From JARRLC01 sp050290865 (GTDB taxonomy: Bacteria; Pseudomonadota; Alphaproteobacteria; Rhizobiales; Rhodomicrobiaceae): DNA of 11,228 nt. A model generated the notes under the pieces. The model worked only from the letters and a program-made list of their open reading frames with translations. It was not told where the DNA came from and did not search any database. Location of the stretch: the NCBI GenBank assembly GCA_050290865.1, contig JBNKIW010000068.1, positions 1-11,228 of the forward strand, written 5' to 3'. This document shows, piece after piece, positions 5,940 through 11,228 of this stretch (position 1 is the first letter of the stretch; every line of letters starts with the position of its first letter). The position numbers and the translations under genes are program-made.

Positions 5940-6839
5940 ATGAGCGAAACCGAACCGAACCCGGCGCCGGGCAGCGGCAGCGATGACGACGAAGAGAAGA
6001 AGGGCGGCGTTTACGGCTTCTTCAAGCGCATCTACGACTGGTACGACAAAATCGACACCTGGAAGGAGCGTATCGAATGGCTCCTCTCCTTTTTCAAGGC
6101 GAACGCGATGGCAACCACGGTGACCGCCACCGCTTCAGCCGTTGCGGTGACGGGAGCAGTTGTCGCCGCGAACCCGGATCTGCGCCCGAACTGGTTTTCG
6201 CGGGGCAGTGGCGGGCAGCCGGAGGTCACAGCCGCCGCGCCGAAGATCGAGACGCCGAAGCCTGCCACGCCGGTGAAGGTGGAGACGCGGCGCTGGGGCT
6301 CATCGGTGATCTTCCCCATCGAGGGCAAGGACGTGCGCGGACGGCGCGCCGCATTCGACGTTGCTGTGCTGCCGAAAGACCTCGCGTGGGTGAGAAAAAG
6401 CGACACACAGCTCGCCAAGGGTGCCGGGACCATCCCCGAGACGGAGACGGTTGCGCGCATCTTCACGCCGGAGCTGCGTGCCGGGCTCGGCGAATCGCGT
6501 GAGGTGATCGCGGTCGGCCTCGCCTCTCAGGAGGGGCGGCGCGAGGAGGAGACCGCACGCGCCGCCAACCGCGCCAGGACCGCGGCGGGCTGGCTTGCAA
6601 AGGCCATGGCGCCTTCGACCGGTATCTGGACGCTCAATCTCGGCCAGTTCCAGGCTGGCTGCAAGGCGACGGCGGAAGCTGCCGACACGGGCTGGCAGCG
6701 CCCGGTGATGATCGTCGGCATCCGCGAGGCGGCGGAGGGCGTCACCCTGGCGGAAGCCTTCGCCGACGCCATCAGCGACAAATCCAACCTGCCGAGCCGC
6801 GAGTGCTATTCGAGCTTCGAACTGGCGCGGTTCCGGTAG
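5940..6839 (+). CDS. Unrecognised membrane-anchored protein with possible OmpA-like C-terminus
   Basis: A 299-residue protein I cannot assign to a named family. It starts with an acidic, low-complexity segment (1-22), then an aromatic, charged stretch (23-53, with YDWYDKIDTWKERIEW), one membrane helix (about 56-77) and a Pro/Lys/Thr linker (about 92-117). A C-terminal domain follows (118-299). This suggests a cytoplasmic N-terminus with the bulk in the periplasm. The stretch 188-221 (EVIAVGLAS, a glycine-containing turn, then a helix with AANRARTAAGWL) recalls the strand-helix core of OmpA-like peptidoglycan-binding domains, and later strands (IWTLNLGQF, PVMIVGI) fit that fold. However, the usual Asp of the peptidoglycan site is not evident. 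The only cysteines, 241 and 289, could pair. GGGGGA precedes the ATG by 8 bases. Its last 34 bases overlap the 3' end of the opposite-strand helicase gene. It is clearly coding by length, composition and ribosome site; function is unknown. Confidence 0.75.
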   Translation: MSETEPNPAPGSGSDDDEEKKGGVYGFFKRIYDWYDKIDTWKERIEWLLSFFKANAMATTVTATASAVAVTGAVVAANPDLRPNWFSRGSGGQPEVTAAAPKIETPKPATPVKVETRRWGSSVIFPIEGKDVRGRRAAFDVAVLPKDLAWVRKSDTQLAKGAGTIPETETVARIFTPELRAGLGESREVIAVGLASQEGRREEETARAANRARTAAGWLAKAMAPSTGIWTLNLGQFQAGCKATAEAADTGWQRPVMIVGIREAAEGVTLAEAFADAISDKSNLPSRECYSSFELARFR

Positions 6840-8182
6840 CCGAGGGCGCGTTCGTCGAACACGATGTCGGATCGCATGATCGGCCGCGCCAAGGCCAGTC
6901 CTTCGAGCGACCGGCATCGTGACAGCGCGACATAGGCCTGGCCGTGGGCAAACGTCCCGCGGCCGAAATTCACATACACCTTGTCCAGCGTCATGCCCTG
7001 GCTCTTGTGGATGGTCAGCGCCCAGGCGAGCCGCACCGGAAGCTGGCGGAACGACCCCACCACCTTCTCCTCCAGCTTTTCGGTCTCGGGATTGTGTTCA
7101 TAGCGCACGTTTTCCCACGCCACCGGTTCCAGTTCGTGCTCTTCGCCCTTCACCTCGATCCACACCGTCCGTCCCTTGATCCGCGACACCCGCGCCTGCG
7201 TACCGTTGACCCAGCGCTTGTCCGGATCGTTGCGCAGAAGCACGACCTTCGCGCCTTCCTTGAGGACCAGATTGGCGTCCGTGGGATAGGCCGACGTTTC
7301 GAACTTGCCGGACACGATTGCATCGAACTGCGCGGCGCGGGCTGACAAGCGGTCGAGGAAGAGGGTGTTCGTCTTTTCGGCGGCCAGGTTGACGGGCGTC
7401 AGCACGATGTATTCCTCGGCCAGTTCCAGCGCCCGCGGCATAACGCGGCCGTTCAGCAGGTCGAGGTGTTCTCGCGCCGGATTTCCTTCGCGGATGCCGT
7501 TCAGCGCGTCGAGAAATTGCGCATCCTCCTGGCGGTAGACTTTCGTCAGTTCGGAGACGTGTAGCGGCGTGTCCTGGAAGACGGGCGCATTGAAGAAATA
7601 CACGCCGCCAAAAGTCTCCTGGAAAAACGCCATCTCATCGCGCTCGCGCACCACCGGCGGCAGTTGGTGCAGATCGCCCATGGCGATAACCTGCACGCCG
7701 CCGAACGGCTTGGCGGGCTGCTTGCGCGTGAGGCGCAGCGCCATGTCGATGCCCTGCATGAGGTCGGCGCGCACCATCGATACCTCGTCGATGATCAGCG
7801 TCTCGATACTGCGGAACATCGCGGCGCGGCGGCAGCGTTTCACGACCTCGGACGTGATGAGCTGCGGCGGAAAACCGAAAAAGGAGTGGATGGTCTGCCC
7901 GCCGACATTCACCGCGGCAAGGCCGGTCGGCGCCAGCACGGCCGTCTTCTGCGGGAGGTTCACGCGCAGACAGCGCAGAAGCGTGGATTTCCCCGTACCC
8001 GCGCGCCCGGTGATGAACATGGCATCGCGGCTGGCGGCGGCCTGATGGATGGCGCCGGCAAATTCATCCGACGCCTGCACGCCGGACGGCCAATAGAGAC
8101 TTTTTCCGGCCGCGGCCGCTGGTGAATCGAACATGGCGAAAGCAGCCTCCGAACGCCCGCCGCTGTCAAGCATGAACTTCAT
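6806..8182 (-). CDS. PIF1-like superfamily 1B DNA helicase
   Basis: A 458-residue helicase with the complete motor: Walker A GRAGTGKST (59-67, Lys65), motif Ia APTGLAAVNVGGQTIHSFF (84-102, typical of PIF1), Walker B LIIDEVSM (129-136), motif III GDLHQLPPV (169-177), the arginine of motif IV in VYRQ (Arg217), motif V TIHKSQGMTLDKVYVN (390-405) and motif VI QAYVALSRC (415-423). PIF1-family enzymes move 5' to 3' on single-stranded DNA and unwind G-quadruplexes, R-loops and stalled forks. No nuclease, HRDC or zinc domain is attached; the protein is essentially the bare motor. The start is uncertain: ATG codons at 8182, 8173 and 8134 are in frame, and 8134 has the strongest ribosome site (GGAGG, 11 bases upstream), which would remove 16 non-conserved residues. 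The gene converges on and overlaps the 5940 gene and diverges from gshB. Confidence 0.9.
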   Translation of the reverse strand: MKFMLDSGGRSEAAFAMFDSPAAAAGKSLYWPSGVQASDEFAGAIHQAAASRDAMFITGRAGTGKSTLLRCLRVNLPQKTAVLAPTGLAAVNVGGQTIHSFFGFPPQLITSEVVKRCRRAAMFRSIETLIIDEVSMVRADLMQGIDMALRLTRKQPAKPFGGVQVIAMGDLHQLPPVVRERDEMAFFQETFGGVYFFNAPVFQDTPLHVSELTKVYRQEDAQFLDALNGIREGNPAREHLDLLNGRVMPRALELAEEYIVLTPVNLAAEKTNTLFLDRLSARAAQFDAIVSGKFETSAYPTDANLVLKEGAKVVLLRNDPDKRWVNGTQARVSRIKGRTVWIEVKGEEHELEPVAWENVRYEHNPETEKLEEKVVGSFRQLPVRLAWALTIHKSQGMTLDKVYVNFGRGTFAHGQAYVALSRCRSLEGLALARPIMRSDIVFDERALGYRNRASSKLE

Positions 8183-8311
8183 TCCGTTCGTAGCGGCATC
8201 AGGCTCATGATCGCAGTTTCATGACGGTCCTGCAAACACTGGTACAAAACCGGATTATTAAGTGAACAACATAGGAATACTTCTTGCGGCGAAGCACAGA
8301 CCCGGCGTATT

Positions 8312-8335
8312 CCGGTGAACACGGGCTGTCACCGG
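8312..8335. promoter_or_regulatory. Inverted repeat, candidate operator upstream of gshB
   Basis: CCGGTGA at 8312-8318 and TCACCGG at 8329-8335 are perfect inverted 7-base arms with a 10-base centre, a geometry typical of dimeric regulator sites. The repeat ends 17 bases before the -35 box of the gshB promoter. It lies in the 250-base gap shared with the divergent helicase gene, so it could act on either. The part nearer the helicase (about 8230-8290) is AT-rich, but I could not place that gene's promoter. Confidence 0.45.
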
Positions 8336-8352
8336 TACGCGCGGGAAGCGCG

Positions 8353-8381
8353 CTGACATATCGCGCGACCTGTCTTATATA
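8353..8381 (+). promoter_or_regulatory. Sigma-70 type promoter of gshB
   Basis: CTGACA at 8353-8358 (five of six matches) and TATATA at 8376-8381 are separated by exactly 17 bases. Transcription would begin near 8388, giving a leader of about 45 bases before the gshB ATG. Confidence 0.6.
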
Positions 8382-8432
8382 CACGAAGGCTACCAGAGCC
8401 GCGCACGGAAGCAGAAACGGAGATTGAAGCCC

Positions 8433-9383
8433 ATGGGCCTGCGTGTCGCCTTTCAAATGGACCCGATCGAGCGGATTTCGATCCGTGGCGATTCGACCTT
8501 TGCGCTCATGTTGGAGGCGCAGGCGCGCGGGCACGAACTGTTCTACTACACGCCGCCAGACCTTCTGATGCGGGACGGGCGCATCCTCGCCGATGCTTCT
8601 CCCGTCGAGGTCGCGGATGACGAGGCGTGTCATTTCAAGCTTGGCGACCGGGGCATCCTCGACCTTGCCACCTGCGATGTGGTCCTCCTGCGCCAGGACC
8701 CGCCCTTCGATATGGCCTATATCACCACCACCCATCTTCTGGAGAGGCTGCAGCCGGACGTTCTGGTTGTGAATGATCCGGTGAGCGTGCGCAACGCGCC
8801 GGAAAAGCTGTTCGTGATGCAGTTCCCGCAGCTTATGCCGCCAACCCTTATCACGTCTTCGGCCGGGGACGTGCGCGCCTTCCGTGACGAGCACGGCGAC
8901 ATCATTCTGAAACCGCTCTACGGCAATGGCGGAGCAGCGGTGTTTCGCATGCAGCCGGGCGATACCAACATCGGTTCGCTGGTGGAACTGTTCCAGACCG
9001 TCTTCAAGGAACCGTTTATCGTGCAGCGCTATCAGCCCGAGGTGCGCAACGGCGACAAGCGGATCATCCTGGTGGATGGCGAGGTCGCGGGTGCTGTCAA
9101 CCGCGTCCCCGCGCTCGACGAAACGCGCTCGAACATGCATGTCGGCGGCCGCCCGGAGCCCGCGGAGATCACCGAGCGCGAGCGCGAAATCTGCGCCACC
9201 ATCGGGCCGGAACTGCGCCGTCGCGGCCTGATTTTCACCGGGATCGATGTGATCGGTCCGTATTTGACGGAGATCAACGTTACGTCGCCTACCGGCATCC
9301 GCGAGGTTAAACGCTTCGGCGGGCCGGATATCGCCGCGCTGATCTGGGATGTGATCGAAAAGAAACGGCGCGTGGGTTGTTGA
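8433..9383 (+). CDS. gshB: Glutathione synthetase
   Basis: ATP-grasp ligase of 316 residues, the same length as E. coli GshB. It joins gamma-glutamylcysteine to glycine in the second step of glutathione synthesis, in the cytoplasm. Family motifs are seen in order: N-terminal substrate domain starting LRVAFQMDPIE, LLRQDPPFDMAY (85-96), NDPVSVRNAPEKL (114-126), the ATP-grasp lysine and glycine loop ILKPLYGNGG (158-167), VQRYQPEVRNGDKRI (197-211), VAGAVNRVP (218-226), and FTGIDVIG plus TEINVTSPTGI (268-289), which supply metal and glutathione contacts. The start at 8433 is preferred over a TTG at 8424 because GGAG lies 10 bases before the ATG but almost touches the TTG. It has its own promoter and precedes comM, a common alphaproteobacterial pairing. 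gshA is not in the window. Confidence 0.96.
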   Translation: MGLRVAFQMDPIERISIRGDSTFALMLEAQARGHELFYYTPPDLLMRDGRILADASPVEVADDEACHFKLGDRGILDLATCDVVLLRQDPPFDMAYITTTHLLERLQPDVLVVNDPVSVRNAPEKLFVMQFPQLMPPTLITSSAGDVRAFRDEHGDIILKPLYGNGGAAVFRMQPGDTNIGSLVELFQTVFKEPFIVQRYQPEVRNGDKRIILVDGEVAGAVNRVPALDETRSNMHVGGRPEPAEITEREREICATIGPELRRRGLIFTGIDVIGPYLTEINVTSPTGIREVKRFGGPDIAALIWDVIEKKRRVGC

Positions 9384-9409
9384 CGCATCTGTGTAGTGTT
9401 ACGTATGTT
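9380..9409 (+). promoter_or_regulatory. Candidate comM promoter overlapping the gshB stop
   Basis: TTGACG at 9380-9385 (five of six) and TATGTT at 9404-9409 (four of six) are separated by 18 bases. The -35 box contains the gshB TGA stop. A second -10-like word, TATATT, lies at 9412-9417 but lacks a good -35. The 83-base gap to comM leaves room for a leader of about 50 bases; the comM ribosome site itself is weak. Confidence 0.45.
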
Positions 9410-9466
9410 CTTATATTGTTCCCAGATTATGGTGAGGCACGTGCAGCACCGTAATGGATAAGAACA

Positions 9467-11038
9467 ATGTTTGCGCAGGTCTCGACAGTGGCGCTTCTGG
9501 GAATCGAGGCACGGCCTGTGGATGTGCAGGTGCAGATCGGCGGTGGGCTGCCTTCGTTCTCCATCGTTGGTCTCGCCGACAAGGCGGTGGCCGAAAGCCG
9601 GGAGCGCGTGCGGGCCGCTCTCTCCTCGATCGGGCTGGGGCTGCCGGCGAGGCGGATCACTGTCAATCTCGCTCCCGCCGACCTGCCCAAGGAAGGTAGC
9701 CATTACGATCTGGCAGTGGCCATCGGACTGATGGCCGCCTGTGGCGCCCTGCCGGGTGACGAGATCGGCGGCTACGTCGTGATCGGCGAACTGGGGCTGG
9801 ATGCGTCGGTCGCTCCAATTGCCGGGTGCCTTCCGGCCGCCATCGGCGCGAACGCCATGGGCAAAGGGCTGATCTGCCCGGCCGCCTGCGGAGCCGAAGC
9901 GGCCTGGGCGTCGCCGGACATGCCGATACTGGCGCCGCCGCATCTCCTGTCGCTCGTCAACCATTTCAAGGGACTGGCCAGCTTGCCGCGCCCCCAGATC
10001 CAACTCGACCCCGGACAGGCGGAGACGCTGGACTTGCGCGACGTACGTGGCCAGGAGATGGCGAAGCGTGCCATTGAGATTGCGGCGGCTGGCGGCCACC
10101 ACCTGCTGATGACCGGACCGCCAGGTGCTGGGAAGTCAATGCTCGCACAGCGACTGCCCGGCCTGCTGCCGCCGCTGGAACCGGCCGAGATGCTGGAAGT
10201 CTCCATGATACAAAGCATGGCCGGTCAACTGGCCAACGGTCAGCTCAGCCGCAGGCGTCCCTTCCGCGCGCCGCATCATTCCGCGAGCATGGCCGCGCTT
10301 GTCGGCGGCGGTTCGCGGCCCCGCCCCGGCGAGGTGGCGCTCGCGCATCATGGTGTGCTGTTCCTCGACGAATTGCCTGAGTTCGCGGCCCAGGCCATCG
10401 ACGCGTTGCGCCAGCCGATGGAGTCGGGCGAAATGGTGATCGCGCGTGCCAACCATCGCATCGCTTATCCGACACGCTTTCAACTGGTCGCCGCGATGAA
10501 CCCTTGCCGTTGCGGGCGAGCCGGGGAGCCAGGCTTTTCCTGCCGACAGGGAACAGGGTGCCAGGATCGCTATCTCGCCCGCGTCTCTGGCCCCATCCTC
10601 GACCGTATAGACATCCGGATCAGTGTTCCGCCCGTCACGGCTGCGGACCTAGCCCTTCCTCCTCCGCCCGAGGGCAGCTCTGAAGTTCGCGTGCGTGTTG
10701 CCGAAGCGCGTCTCCGACAGCGTCAACGCTACGGCAGCATGAGTTCGGCAGGGACCGCGGTGAATGCCGAATGCCCGGCCGCGATGCTGGAGGAAGTGGC
10801 CAAGCCCGATGGAGCCGGCAAAAAGCTTCTGCACGATGCGTCAGCGGCGTTCGGCTTATCCGCGCGCGGCTATCACCGCACATTGCGATTGGCGCGGACA
10901 CTCGCCGATCTTGATGCCGAAGACAACGTGCTGTCGGCTCATGTGGCCGAGGCACTGGCCTTCCGCGGCGAAGGAAAAAGCAATAGCGGCAGGTGGCCCC
11001 GTGAACAAGCAGGAGCGCTCCCAAATGCATGCACGTGA
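9467..11038 (+). CDS. comM: ComM/YifB family AAA+ ATPase (Mg-chelatase-like)
   Basis: A 523-residue ATPase. ComM is a hexameric helicase that promotes branch migration when transforming DNA integrates, and it is widespread even in species not known to be competent. Residues 1-170 form the N-terminal Lon-protease-like domain of the family (VSTVALLGIEARPVDVQVQ, then ITVNLAPADLPKEGSHYDL), without evidence of protease activity. The AAA+ core has Walker A GPPGAGKS (217-224), the family stretch RPFRAPHHSAS (264-274), Walker B VLFLDE (297-302) and LDRIDI with a likely arginine finger (378-383). Cys347, Cys349, Cys359 and Cys365 match the cysteine cluster MNPC.CG..C. A C-terminal Mg-chelatase lid follows (about 405-500). 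The family-like part ends at VAEALAFR (493-500); the last 23 residues look unrelated and rich in Gly, Arg and Asn. The stop lies inside a palindrome. Confidence 0.94.
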   Translation: MFAQVSTVALLGIEARPVDVQVQIGGGLPSFSIVGLADKAVAESRERVRAALSSIGLGLPARRITVNLAPADLPKEGSHYDLAVAIGLMAACGALPGDEIGGYVVIGELGLDASVAPIAGCLPAAIGANAMGKGLICPAACGAEAAWASPDMPILAPPHLLSLVNHFKGLASLPRPQIQLDPGQAETLDLRDVRGQEMAKRAIEIAAAGGHHLLMTGPPGAGKSMLAQRLPGLLPPLEPAEMLEVSMIQSMAGQLANGQLSRRRPFRAPHHSASMAALVGGGSRPRPGEVALAHHGVLFLDELPEFAAQAIDALRQPMESGEMVIARANHRIAYPTRFQLVAAMNPCRCGRAGEPGFSCRQGTGCQDRYLARVSGPILDRIDIRISVPPVTAADLALPPPPEGSSEVRVRVAEARLRQRQRYGSMSSAGTAVNAECPAAMLEEVAKPDGAGKKLLHDASAAFGLSARGYHRTLRLARTLADLDAEDNVLSAHVAEALAFRGEGKSNSGRWPREQAGALPNACT

Positions 11039-11043
11039 TGCAT
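11025..11043. repeat. Near-perfect palindrome overlapping the comM stop
   Basis: ATGCAT (11025-11030), one G, CACGTG (11032-11037) and ATGCAT (11038-11043) form a palindrome interrupted by a single base. The comM TGA stop (11036-11038) lies inside it. It shares the words ATGCATG and TGATGCA, in the same order, with the palindrome at 209-229, the difference being four extra bases between them. Confidence 0.5.
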
Positions 11044-11065
11044 GAGCTGGCCACCAACTGACGGT

Positions 11066-11090
11066 ACGCCCTCGCTGAGGGGGCGTTCTT
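11066..11090 (+). terminator. Probable intrinsic terminator after comM
   Basis: ACGCCC (11066-11071) pairs with GGGCGT (11081-11086). Two more pairs can form inside if two G bases bulge, leaving a three-base loop. The stem is followed by TCTT, giving a short, imperfect T-tract. It starts 28 bases after the comM stop. Confidence 0.5.
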
Positions 11091-11228
11091 GGCATCACCA
11101 CCCGTCTTGCTGGCGTCATCCGCGATCAATCCCGCATCAATCAGGAAGCCTGCCTAGTACCAGGAGTCATAAATCGCTAAGACGGCGTCCTTTCACGCGG
11201 CGCTGGTGAACTTCGGATTTGGTCCACA
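11091..11228. other. Non-coding right edge
   Basis: No gene with a credible start is seen on either strand in the last 138 bases. A CTAGTAC word at 11154 and CGCTAAGA at 11175 also occur, in that order, in the left edge of the window (158 and 172). A gene beginning beyond the window cannot be excluded. Confidence 0.4.

Noticed and set aside
2905..8182. Anti-phage defence island built around the PIF1-like helicase
   Set aside because: No nuclease, toxin, methylase or known defence partner is present, and the alternating strands argue against a co-expressed system.
8205..9140. Long minus-strand open frame across gshB
   Set aside because: It lies opposite a fully conserved gshB; its protein is His/Arg-rich with no domain, as expected for the antisense of a GC-rich gene.
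9032..10102. 356-codon minus-strand frame spanning the end of gshB and the start of comM
   Set aside because: It crosses two conserved plus-strand genes and their intergenic region; the protein is low-complexity antisense.

Overview
The window looks like a piece of a GC-rich alphaproteobacterial chromosome. The evidence is protein sequence and gene order: coaBC-dut-moeB on one side and gshB-comM on the other are gene pairs typical of Alphaproteobacteria. The MoeB N-terminus has the RYKRHLLLKEVGG signature common in that class. No rRNA, tRNA, transposase, phage gene or CRISPR array was seen. The genus cannot be named from these data.

Layout. Positions 1-294 hold no gene. They contain an AT-rich patch and a 12-base perfect palindrome. 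Next is a tight plus-strand operon: coaBC (coenzyme A synthesis), dut (dUTPase, 2 bases downstream) and a MoeB/ThiF-type adenylyltransferase. From 2905 to 8182 every gene is on the opposite strand to the previous one: a secreted alpha/beta hydrolase (-), a YqhA/UPF0114 membrane protein (+), a DUF4405-like membrane protein with candidate haem histidines (-), an unrecognised membrane-anchored protein with a possible OmpA-like C-terminal fold (+) and a PIF1-like helicase (-). From 8433 the plus strand resumes with gshB (glutathione synthetase) and comM (AAA+ branch-migration helicase of transformation). Positions 11039-11228 hold a probable terminator and no gene.

How the genes relate. coaBC, dut and moeB are likely co-transcribed housekeeping genes. 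gshB has a good promoter of its own, and comM has a candidate promoter overlapping the gshB stop codon. The five alternating genes must be transcribed separately. They sit between two conserved housekeeping blocks and look like lineage-specific insertions. Three of them, possibly four, act at the envelope, but nothing in the sequence ties them into one pathway. I did not find a convincing new multi-gene system. The points most worth checking are the unknown membrane protein, its 34-base coding overlap with the helicase gene, the paired palindromes at the two edges, the two-cysteine helical hairpin in the secreted hydrolase, and the zinc-free MoeB.
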